Shown here: one piece after another, positions 10,931 to 18,126 of the stretch
Layout of the letters: each line of letters opens with the position of its first letter
Numbering within the stretch: position 1 is the stretch's first letter
NCBI GenBank assembly: GCA_016938395.1
Contig: JAFGUS010000192.1
Span: forward strand, 1 to 22,605
Origin: Coriobacteriia bacterium
GTDB lineage: Bacteria; Actinomycetota; Coriobacteriia; Anaerosomatales; Anaerosomataceae
Length of the DNA stretch: 22,605 bases
Direction of reading: 5' to 3'
Program-made: the position numbers and the translations under genes
Notes under the pieces: model-generated
What the model saw: only the letters and a program-made list of their open reading frames with translations
Database searches by the model: none
What the model was told of the DNA's origin: nothing

Positions 10931-12625
10931 CTACCGGTGGCCGTCCTCGGCCACGACGCGGTTCCGGCCCGCCTGCTTGGCGGCGTACAGACCGCGATCG
11001 GCGCGCTCAATGAGGTCCTGAAGCTGCGCGGGTTCCTCCGGGTGCACCGTGGCCACGCCGATGCTCGCCGTCACGTCGATCTCTGCGTCTCCGATCGGTA
11101 CCGGACGGGAGCCGATCGCCTCGCGCAGCCGTTCGGCGGCCTGCAGCGCCTGGTCTTCGCCCAGCCCGTGCATGAGGATAAGAAACTCGTCGCCACCGTA
11201 GCGGCAGGGCACATCGGAGGCACGCGCATTGTCGCGTAGCATCTCGGAGGCGGCCGACAGCACGTGGTCACCCGCTGTGTGACCATGGCGGTCGTTGATG
11301 GACTTGAAGTGGTCGATGTCGAGCATGAGAAGTGACACCGGACGGCCCGAGGCCAGGGTGAGGCGCGTCTCCTCGGCCAAGACCTCAAGATGGGTGCGGT
11401 TGAACAGCCCCGTCAGTGCGTCGAGCGACGCCTGGGCCTCGAGGCGCGCCTGCGCCACGCGGCGCTCCTCGACCTCCCGCTCCAGCGCGAGCGTGCGAAG
11501 GCGCTGGATCTCGGCGTCTTTCTTGGCCCGGACCACCTGTGACTCCACCCGCAATTGCGCCAGCCGAGCGTTGGTGTCGCGGTTCACGCGCTCCTGCTTG
11601 AGCTCGTGGAATCGCTTGTAGTGCGCGAGCGCAGCAGCGAGGTCACCCTGCTGTTCGTGGATCTCCGATAGCAGCTGGTGGCAGGTGAACGACTCCACGC
11701 TGAGACGACGGCGGTCGGCGAGCGCGAGCGCGCCCTCGGTGGCCTCCAGGGCCTCGTCCCACCGTCCTCGCAGCTTGAGGACTCGACCGAGCATCATGAG
11801 GCCGTTGGCCTCGTCCGGCTCCGAGCCGAGTTCGCGCGCCATCTCGACCGTGCGCCGTGCGTAGTGCTCCGTGCCGTCGAGGTCTCCCAGCCGCAGGTGT
11901 ACCTCGGCTACCGTGTCCATCACGCCCACCTGCAGGTACGGCTGATCGGCGTCCTGAGCGTACGCGAGCGCGGCTTCGGCGGCAGCAAGCGCGCCTTCAA
12001 GGTCGCCGGTGCCCATAAGCGTATAGGTCATGTTGTTGAGAGCGAGCGCCTCACCGGTGTCGTCCCCGTGTGCGCGGTGGAGCTCGAGTGACCGCCGCTG
12101 GTGTTCGATCGCGACATCGTCGTGGCCGCACGCCGCATGCACGCTGCCGAAGCGGTCGAGCATGTAGGCCTGGAGGTTCACATCGTCGATCTCCTCGGCG
12201 ATCGCGAGCGCGTCGGCGAGCCGGTCGAGCGCCTCGGCATAGTCCCCCATGCAGAAGTGCGACCAGCCGATGGTGCCGTACACGTCTGCGAGCACCTCGG
12301 TGGGGTTCTCACCCTCGAGGAGCGCGAGCGCCTGGGCGGTCTGCGCGAACGCGTCCTCCCACTCGCCGTGCGTCACGTTCGAGTCGGCCAGGAGGGCGAG
12401 CGCGGTCGCCATGCCGAAGTGGTAGCGTTCGCCGATGGCGTCGCGCTGCTGCGCGAGCTCGAACGCTTCCTCGGCCAGCGCGACGAGCTGCCGGTAGTCC
12501 ACGCGTCTCAGAGCACGTGCGCGGCTATTGAGCGCGTCGACGCGCGCGCGACGTTCCGCCGGGTCGGACGCGGACGTTCCGACCGGCTCCGCGTCTGCGA
12601 CGCCAGGGTGTGGCACGGAGCTCAT
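10931..12625 (-). CDS. TPR-repeat diguanylate cyclase (GGDEF), cytoplasmic
   Basis: Predicted to make the second messenger cyclic di-GMP from two GTP. The 564-residue protein has no membrane segment. Residues about 40-350 are tandem tetratricopeptide-like helical pairs (for example GDYAEALDRLADALAIAEE and GDLAAALAHYKRFHELKQE). A charged coiled coil at about 350-400 acts as linker, and the GGDEF domain runs from about 403 (LDALTGLFNR) to the C-terminus. The active-site motif GGDEF is intact (477-481). The inhibitory I-site RxxD is present as RASD (468-471), exactly five residues before it, so product inhibition is expected. The ATG at 12625 follows GGAGGAGG (complement of 12634-12641). The TPR part probably binds a protein partner that controls activity. 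Confidence 0.93.
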   Translation of the reverse strand: MSSVPHPGVADAEPVGTSASDPAERRARVDALNSRARALRRVDYRQLVALAEEAFELAQQRDAIGERYHFGMATALALLADSNVTHGEWEDAFAQTAQALALLEGENPTEVLADVYGTIGWSHFCMGDYAEALDRLADALAIAEEIDDVNLQAYMLDRFGSVHAACGHDDVAIEHQRRSLELHRAHGDDTGEALALNNMTYTLMGTGDLEGALAAAEAALAYAQDADQPYLQVGVMDTVAEVHLRLGDLDGTEHYARRTVEMARELGSEPDEANGLMMLGRVLKLRGRWDEALEATEGALALADRRRLSVESFTCHQLLSEIHEQQGDLAAALAHYKRFHELKQERVNRDTNARLAQLRVESQVVRAKKDAEIQRLRTLALEREVEERRVAQARLEAQASLDALTGLFNRTHLEVLAEETRLTLASGRPVSLLMLDIDHFKSINDRHGHTAGDHVLSAASEMLRDNARASDVPCRYGGDEFLILMHGLGEDQALQAAERLREAIGSRPVPIGDAEIDVTASIGVATVHPEEPAQLQDLIERADRGLYAAKQAGRNRVVAEDGHR

Positions 12626-12726
12626 CAGCCGAACCTCCTCCAGTGCTTATGCACAGTAGCATCGGCATGAGACTCCGTCGACTGAAATGCGATGGAGATG
12701 TGAAACGAGGCGAGGACCAGGGGTCT

Positions 12727-13341
12727 TCAGTCGCGTGCGGCTTCCAGCAGCGCTGTACGGACCGACTCGACGGTGGCCGGGTCGACCGGAGGGCCGCCCG
12801 GACCCTCCACCACGCGGAACGTGTCGAGCGCAACCCCGGACACGGTGATGACACTCACCGCCCGCGTTCGCATGCCGTGGAGGCTCAGGGTGGCCGCAAG
12901 GTCGTGCAGCAGGCCGGGTCGGTCTGCTGCACGTACCTGGAACCCCGTGGTGGGACCGCCGTCTGCGACCACGTCAACCTCTGGCGGGAAGTCAACGGGC
13001 GTGTGACCGCGGCGATAGGACCGCAACTCCGCATGGAGGTCTCGCGTGCCGCTCACGGCTTCGGCGGCTTCATCTGCCATCTGTAGCAACTCGTCCGCTC
13101 CGGGCGCGCCGCCGGGCGGCATGCGGATCTCGAACGTGTCCTCGACCTCGTCGCCCTGGCGAACGATCGTTGCCGAGAGGATATCGAGACCGTGCAGCGT
13201 CAGGACCCCGGTGAACGCGGCGAGCGTTCCTGGCACCGCCGGGCCGCGGAAGACCACCAGGGTGGTGCCCGGCGTGGAGACGGAATCGATGCGGGCGCTC
13301 ACGGCTGGTGCCTCTTCTGGGGGTGCGGTTCTCTGGTTCAC
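12727..13341 (-). CDS. Free-standing double ACT-domain protein (GlnD C-terminus-like)
   Basis: A 204-residue protein made almost entirely of two ACT-type domains: about 24-95 (TTLVVFRGPAVPGTLAAFTG, then LHGLDILSATIV) and about 125-200 (FQVRAADRPGLLHDLAATL, then LHGMRTRAVSVIT). ACT domains bind amino acids or other small effectors and usually regulate an attached enzyme. The pairing and the DRPGLLHDLA motif resemble the C-terminal sensor of PII uridylyltransferase (GlnD), but no nucleotidyltransferase or HD domain is attached. The start is GTG at 13341, chosen because CTGGAGG (complement of 13348-13354) lies six bases upstream. It reads toward the diguanylate cyclase gene 101 bp away and may be co-transcribed with it. 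A role in amino-acid sensing is inferred. Confidence 0.8.
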   Translation of the reverse strand: MNQRTAPPEEAPAVSARIDSVSTPGTTLVVFRGPAVPGTLAAFTGVLTLHGLDILSATIVRQGDEVEDTFEIRMPPGGAPGADELLQMADEAAEAVSGTRDLHAELRSYRRGHTPVDFPPEVDVVADGGPTTGFQVRAADRPGLLHDLAATLSLHGMRTRAVSVITVSGVALDTFRVVEGPGGPPVDPATVESVRTALLEAARD

Positions 13342-13513
13342 GGCCGGCCTCCAGGGTTCGGGGGTGCCCCCATCATGCCCGCCTTGTGTTGCGACCAGGT
13401 TTCGGCGCGATCAGGAGCGCGCAACGGGTAGCGCGTCTGTGGTGTGGCCCGATGGATGCAGGTAAAGTGGTGAACTGGGAAGCTGCCTGCGAGGTGCGTG
13501 AAGGGAGCTGTGT

Positions 13514-13888
13514 ATGACTGGCTACACGGACGTTCTCGGTGTAGAGGAGCTGGCAGACGGCGCCATGACGAAGGTCGAGGTGGATGGGGCCACGTTGCTG
13601 CTCGCACACGTTGGCGGCTCGTTCTATGCAGCACAGTCGCGGTGTTCGCACCTGGGCGGGAACCTGGCGAAAGGCACGCTCGAAGGCACGATCGTCCAGT
13701 GTCCGCTCCACGGCTCGCGATTCGATCTCACTGACGGCAGCGTCGTGCGCTGGACCGGGTTCACCGGAGCGGTCCAAACGGTGGCCGAGACGCTGCGTCA
13801 TCCGCGACCTCTGCGCACCTACGACGTCCGCGTCGAGGGCGGCAGGGTGCTGGTTGGGTCCGAGAGGCTGCTACCTGGCGCCGGATAG
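13514..13888 (+). CDS. Rieske [2Fe-2S] ferredoxin-like protein
   Basis: A 124-residue single-domain soluble protein. The cluster ligands are complete: CSH (Cys44, His46) within CSHLGG and CPLH (Cys63, His66) within CPLHGSRFD, a typical Rieske pattern. There is no leader or membrane helix, so it is a ferredoxin-type electron carrier rather than a cytochrome bc subunit. Relatives serve as electron donors to oxygenases or other reductases, but no oxygenase is nearby. The ATG at 13514 follows AAGGGAG (13501-13507). It is divergent from the ACT gene, and its last 18 bp overlap the end of the convergent F420-oxidoreductase-like gene. Confidence 0.92.
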   Translation: MTGYTDVLGVEELADGAMTKVEVDGATLLLAHVGGSFYAAQSRCSHLGGNLAKGTLEGTIVQCPLHGSRFDLTDGSVVRWTGFTGAVQTVAETLRHPRPLRTYDVRVEGGRVLVGSERLLPGAG

Positions 13889-14479
13889 TCGCTGGCGGCC
13901 GGCCCACTCGACTGCGGCACGCTCCAGCGGCCGTGCCCGCTTGAGTGGTCCGAGGTCGCGCACCGTCCAGCCGAACGACTCGAGCAGCCCGGCGACCACT
14001 CGCTTGCCCCCGTCATCGTCGCCCGCGATGCGGACGGGACCACCGCCGGACTCCGGCGCGAGCATGTGTGCCGCTTCGATCTGGTTGAGGGCCTTCACTA
14101 CGCGGGCACCGGGCAACGCGCGCTGTATGGACTCGGCAGCCGAATCGTCGTCGGCGAAGGCCGAGTGCGCCCCGTCCTCGGTGAGCACGATCGGGTTGGT
14201 GAGGTCCACGATGATTGCATCCGCGAACGCCTCTGCACCGATGGTGGTCACGGTTTCCAGCACGAGACGTCCTGGTACTGCAAGAAACACGAGTTCGGCT
14301 CCGATCACTGCGGCGCGGTAGTCCGCGATGCGGACAGCATCGGGATAGCGGGCGGCGAGCTCCGCTACGTCCTGCCGCTCGGGGTCGCGCGTGCCGAGGG
14401 CGACCGTATGTCCGGCTGCTACGAGTCCGCTGGCGAGAGCGCGTCCCACGGTTCCCGTTCCGATCACCGCTACACGCAT
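13871..14479 (-). CDS. NADP oxidoreductase, coenzyme F420-dependent family (NpdG-like)
   Basis: A 202-residue protein with an N-terminal Rossmann fold (VIGTGTVGRALASGL, GxGxxG at 7-12) and a second-strand end LGTRDPE, where basic residues usually hold the NADP phosphate. The central VDLTNP and the motif VKALNQ fit the F420_oxidored family (PF03807), whose best-known member moves hydride between F420H2 and NADP+. Some members do not use F420, so the cofactor is inferred. The ATG at 14479 follows GAGGAGG (complement of 14484-14490), 32 bp after the antiporter stop, so it is probably last in the minus-strand cluster. Convergent 18-bp overlap with the Rieske gene. Confidence 0.8.
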   Translation of the reverse strand: MRVAVIGTGTVGRALASGLVAAGHTVALGTRDPERQDVAELAARYPDAVRIADYRAAVIGAELVFLAVPGRLVLETVTTIGAEAFADAIIVDLTNPIVLTEDGAHSAFADDDSAAESIQRALPGARVVKALNQIEAAHMLAPESGGGPVRIAGDDDGGKRVVAGLLESFGWTVRDLGPLKRARPLERAAVEWAGRQRLSGAR

Positions 14480-14511
14480 CGTGCCTCCTCGATGTCGGGG
14501 TGGACCCGGGG

Positions 14512-16479
14512 CTAGGTGACGCTCCCGGGATCCCAGTCGGCGGGGCCGATGACGAAGAGCACGTCACCGGCGAGAAGCGTCGTGTCGCCCTTCGGGTTGC
14601 CGAGCGCGCCACCATCGCGCGTGACGGCCAGGACGGTCACGCCGCGCTCGGCCCGCAAGTGGCTTTCGGCGATCGTCCGGCCGACGAGGGGCGAGGACGG
14701 CGTGAGCCGGACCGTGTGAGTGGTGAGGTCGGGCACGTTCACCCGCAGGTCCGGGACCGATGTGGCGTCTTTGGCGAACGTACGCGCCATCCGCCGCCAG
14801 TCGCCGCGGACCTCGCCGATGAGGCGCTTGATGTCCTCGCGCGGAACGAGCATGCGCGAGAGAGCGCGTGAGAAGACCTCGATGGAGACCTCCAGCTCGT
14901 CGGCGATGACTTCGTCGGCGCCGAGCATCGTCAGGGGCTCGACCTCGCGCAGGTAGCGGCTGCGCACGATGATGTACGCGTCGGGGGCGATGCGCCGGGC
15001 GAGCTCCACGATGCGCCGCGTGGCTGCCGGGTCGTTGACCGCCACGACGATCGCCCGCGCCTTGTCGGCATCCACGTGGCGCAGGATCGACTCCTGCGTG
15101 GCATCGCCGAAGTGGATGGGGTCGCCGCGCTCCGTGCCCACGCGCACGAGCGCGGCGTTGAGTTCGACGATAGCGTACGGCACATCAGCGAGTCGCGCGG
15201 TGCGGGCGACGTTCTGACCGGTGACGCCGTACCCGACGATGAGGACGTGGCCGAAATACGCATGCGCCGCACCCACGCGTACGGGCGAGAAGCCGCCGCG
15301 CTCCAACCGGACGAGCGGAGTCTTGGTTGCGGCCTCGGCAAGGCGTGGTCCGATAGCGAAGAGCACGGGTGTGAGCAGCATGCTCAGGACCGCTGTGTCG
15401 AGCACGGTCTGGAACACGTCGCTGCCAAAGAGCCCGGCGGCCACCCCCGCTTGCGTCGCCACGAGCGAGAACTCACCCACTTGCCCGAGCATGAGTCCGC
15501 CGATGATGGCGCTGCGGAGCGGCAGGCGGAGGACGAGCGACCCGGCGGCGGCGATCGCGGGCTTGAGGACGAGGATGCCGACGGTCAGGAGCGCGAGCAG
15601 CACCGGGTTCTCCAGCAGGAAGCCGATGTCGAGCAGCATGCCCACTGAGATGAAGAACAGGCTCATGAAGACGTCGCGGAACGGGAGCATCGCGGTGACG
15701 GCCTGATGCGAGTAGTCCGACTCGGAGATGATGAGCCCCGCGAGGAAGGCCCCGAGGGCGAGCGACAGGCCGAGCGACTGCGTGAGGACCGCGATGCCGA
15801 TGCAGAGCGTGATCACGCCGAGGAGGAACGCCTCGGTGCTGCGCGTAGCCGTGATCTTCTCGAGGATGAGCGGCACGGCCCACCGATAGGCGACGAATGC
15901 GAAGGCCGCCACCGCTACGATGCGCCCGACGAGGCCGAGCGCGTCGGCGGCACCCGAGGCTCCCGATGCGCCGGCCAGCAGCGGCGCCATGAGCATCACG
16001 GGCACCACCGCGATGTCCTGGTAAATGAGGGAGGCGAGCACGGCCCGGCCGTGCGGGGCATCAAGCTCCGCACGGTCCTGCAGCATCTTGAGTACGACGG
16101 CGGTGCTTGAGAGCGCCACCACGAACCCGAGGTAAAGGCTCTGCTGCCAGCTCGAGCCCAGCGCGTAGGTGAGTCCCCCGATGGCGGCGGCGGTCCCGAA
16201 GAACTGTATCGAGCCGCCGATGATGAACTGTCGCCGCATGTGTGCGAGGTCGGCGAGCGAGAACTCCAGCCCGATCACGAACAGCAGCAGTACCACGCCG
16301 ATCTCGGAGACGACCTCGATCTGGTGTGCGTTACGCACCAAACCGAGGGCGTCGGGGCCAGCGAGCACGCCGGCGAGCAGCAGGCCGATCGACAGCGGGA
16401 GGTTGAGCCGGTGGCAGATGATCGCTGCGGCCACCGCGAGGGCGAAGATGACGATGATGTCGATGAGGATCGACTGCAT
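14512..16479 (-). CDS. KefB-type monovalent cation/proton antiporter (CPA2) with RCK domains
   Basis: A 655-residue membrane transporter. Residues 1 to about 395 form the Na+/H+ exchanger fold with roughly 12-13 helices, including the CPA2 signatures LLLFVIGLEFSL and the Gln-Asp pair in YQDIAVVPVM. Residues about 410-530 are an RCK/TrkA-N nucleotide-binding domain (VLIVGYGVTGQNVAR, GxGxxG) and about 570-650 a TrkA-C (RCK_C) domain (TVRLTPSSPLVGRTI). It should exchange K+ or Na+ for protons under control of NAD(H) or another ligand. Unlike E. coli KefB/KefC it carries the TrkA-C domain and has no KefF/KefG partner nearby, so glutathione control is unlikely. It begins 4 bp after kynU, implying co-transcription; its Shine-Dalgarno (AGAAGGT) lies inside the kynU end. 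Confidence 0.92.
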   Translation of the reverse strand: MQSILIDIIVIFALAVAAAIICHRLNLPLSIGLLLAGVLAGPDALGLVRNAHQIEVVSEIGVVLLLFVIGLEFSLADLAHMRRQFIIGGSIQFFGTAAAIGGLTYALGSSWQQSLYLGFVVALSSTAVVLKMLQDRAELDAPHGRAVLASLIYQDIAVVPVMLMAPLLAGASGASGAADALGLVGRIVAVAAFAFVAYRWAVPLILEKITATRSTEAFLLGVITLCIGIAVLTQSLGLSLALGAFLAGLIISESDYSHQAVTAMLPFRDVFMSLFFISVGMLLDIGFLLENPVLLALLTVGILVLKPAIAAAGSLVLRLPLRSAIIGGLMLGQVGEFSLVATQAGVAAGLFGSDVFQTVLDTAVLSMLLTPVLFAIGPRLAEAATKTPLVRLERGGFSPVRVGAAHAYFGHVLIVGYGVTGQNVARTARLADVPYAIVELNAALVRVGTERGDPIHFGDATQESILRHVDADKARAIVVAVNDPAATRRIVELARRIAPDAYIIVRSRYLREVEPLTMLGADEVIADELEVSIEVFSRALSRMLVPREDIKRLIGEVRGDWRRMARTFAKDATSVPDLRVNVPDLTTHTVRLTPSSPLVGRTIAESHLRAERGVTVLAVTRDGGALGNPKGDTTLLAGDVLFVIGPADWDPGSVT

Positions 16480-16483
16480 GGCG

Positions 16484-17725
16484 TCAGGTTACCTTCTGCC
16501 GCTGCGTGAACTCCGGCCGGTCCCACAGCCGCTCGCGCAGCACGGTTTCGAGTACCGTCGCGGCGCGGACGACGTCATGAGGGGTCACGTAGAGCGGGGC
16601 GAACCCGAAGCGCATCATGTCCGGCGCGCGGAAGTCACCGACGACGCCGCGAGAGATGAGGGCCTGCACGGCCGCGTAGCCGTGCGCGGACCGAAACGAG
16701 ACGTGGCTCCCGCGCGACTGCGGGTCGCGAGGCGACGCCAGCACAAGCTCGGGACAGCGCCGCTCGACCTCGGCGATGAAGAGCTCCGAGAGCTCGATCG
16801 AGCGTGCGCGGACGTCGGCCATGTCCACGCCCTCCCAGACCGCGAGGGCGGCGTGGAGCGACGCCATCGAGAGGATCGGGGGCGTGCCCACGCGCATGCG
16901 GTCGATCCCGGATGCGGGCCGATAGCCGAGGTCGAAGGCGAAGGGCGACTCGTGGCCCATCCAGCCTGCAAGCACCGGCCGCACCATCGCGGCGTGGGCG
17001 GGCGCCACGTAGACGAAGGCAGGAGCCCCCGGACCTCCGTTGAGGTACTTGTAGCCGCAGCCCACCGCGAAGTCGGCGCCGGCGCTGGTAACATCCACCG
17101 GGAGCGCGCCGGCCGAATGCGCGAGGTCCCAGATGGCGAGCGCCCCCGCATCGTGAGCCCGGCGCGTGAGGTCGGCCATGTTGTGCAGCCGGGCGGTCCG
17201 GTAGTCGACCTGCGTCAGCATGATCGCCGCGATCTCCGCGCCGCGCGCCGCAATCGTGTCGGCCACGGCCTCAGGCTCCACGGCGAGCAGTTCGTGGCCG
17301 CGGTCGAGCCGGGCGAGCAGGCCCTGAGCCACGTAGAGGTCGGTTGGGAAGTTGCCGGTATCCGAGAGCACCACGCGGCGATCAGGGCGCATATCGAGCG
17401 CAGCCGAGAGCGCCTTGAAGAGGTTCACCGACGTGGAGTCGACGGCCATCACCGAGCCTGCCGGAGCGCCGATGAGTGCGGCGATACGATCGCCAACCTC
17501 TCGGGGCATGTCCATCCACCCCGATTCGTTCCAGCCACCGATGAGCTTGGCGCCCCACTGCGCGGCCACCTCGTCGCTCACGCGGGCGCGGGCGGCGTGC
17601 GTGAGGGGTCCGAGTGAGTTGCCGTCGAGGTACACGAGGCTCTCGGGCAGGTCGAAGAGCGCCCGGGTGGCCGTGAAGATGGCGTCCAGGCGGGGGTCGG
17701 TCGGGTATGTGGGCCGATCGCTCAC
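16484..17725 (-). CDS. kynU: Kynureninase, PLP-dependent
   Basis: Cleaves L-kynurenine to anthranilate and L-alanine. The 413-residue length and motifs fit bacterial kynureninase: YLDGNSLGP, GGWNESGW (Trp65), NFPTDLYVAQGL, DLAHSAG (Asp200, His203), the PLP lysine in GYKYLNGGPG (Lys226) and RVGTPPILS (Gly280-Thr281). As I recall, Trp plus Gly-Thr at these positions mark the Pseudomonas-type enzyme that prefers kynurenine, where human kynureninase has His and Ser-Asn and prefers 3-hydroxykynurenine. The chosen start is GTG at 17725, giving a GTGA overlap with the acylphosphatase stop; a GTG at 17767 would add 14 residues. No dioxygenase or formamidase gene is in the window, so the source of kynurenine is unclear. 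Confidence 0.9.
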   Translation of the reverse strand: MSDRPTYPTDPRLDAIFTATRALFDLPESLVYLDGNSLGPLTHAARARVSDEVAAQWGAKLIGGWNESGWMDMPREVGDRIAALIGAPAGSVMAVDSTSVNLFKALSAALDMRPDRRVVLSDTGNFPTDLYVAQGLLARLDRGHELLAVEPEAVADTIAARGAEIAAIMLTQVDYRTARLHNMADLTRRAHDAGALAIWDLAHSAGALPVDVTSAGADFAVGCGYKYLNGGPGAPAFVYVAPAHAAMVRPVLAGWMGHESPFAFDLGYRPASGIDRMRVGTPPILSMASLHAALAVWEGVDMADVRARSIELSELFIAEVERRCPELVLASPRDPQSRGSHVSFRSAHGYAAVQALISRGVVGDFRAPDMMRFGFAPLYVTPHDVVRAATVLETVLRERLWDRPEFTQRQKVT

Positions 17726-17997
17726 CAGCGCACCGCGAACCCGCTCAGTCCCTCGGCGGTCTCCCACGTCACGTCCACGTCATCGACAACGGCGTTCGGT
17801 GGCCCCTCGTGGCACCAGGCGATGGCAGTCTCGACCGCGTCGCGAGATCCTTCGAAGACCGCCTCCACGCCCTGCGCTGTATTGCGGACCCAGCCTCCAA
17901 GACCGAGGGCGCGGGCAGTATCGGCGGTGCTCGCACGGAACCACACGCCCTGGACCCGGCCACTCACCTGCACATGTGCGCGTACGACATCCGGCAT
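17722..17997 (-). CDS. acyP: Acylphosphatase
   Basis: A 91-residue enzyme that hydrolyses acyl phosphates such as acetyl phosphate or carbamoyl phosphate. The signature VSGRVQGVWFR (residues 12-22) supplies the phosphate-binding loop and catalytic arginine, and WVRN supplies the catalytic asparagine; length is normal for the family. The ATG at 17997 is preceded by GGAGGGG and by a closer CAGGAG. A much longer open frame runs upstream, but it is antisense to the DUF438 gene and is not taken as coding. Its stop overlaps the kynU start by 4 bp, so it leads the minus-strand cluster acyP-kynU-antiporter-F420 oxidoreductase. Confidence 0.9.
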   Translation of the reverse strand: MPDVVRAHVQVSGRVQGVWFRASTADTARALGLGGWVRNTAQGVEAVFEGSRDAVETAIAWCHEGPPNAVVDDVDVTWETAEGLSGFAVRW

Positions 17998-18068
17998 GCT
18001 CCTGGGCCCCTCCGACGTGACGTGCTGTGCCGAGCATACCCCGAGCCCGCTCGTGCGTGAATGTGAGA

Positions 18069-18084
18069 CAACCCGGCCCGGTTG
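18069..18084. promoter_or_regulatory. Short inverted repeat upstream of the DUF438 gene
   Basis: CAACC (18069-18073), six bases, then GGTTG (18080-18084), within the 129-bp divergent region between acyP and the DUF438/hemerythrin gene. It ends 42 bases before the DUF438 start. It could be an operator; the arms are short and the support is weak. Confidence 0.2.
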
Positions 18085-18126
18085 GTTATCTACACACTGA
18101 CACCCAACGCGTGAAGGAGCGTCACG

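Noticed and set aside
12626..12726. Possible promoter between the ACT and diguanylate cyclase genes.
   Set aside because: No convincing -10/-35 pair could be placed; only the ribosome-binding site is clear.
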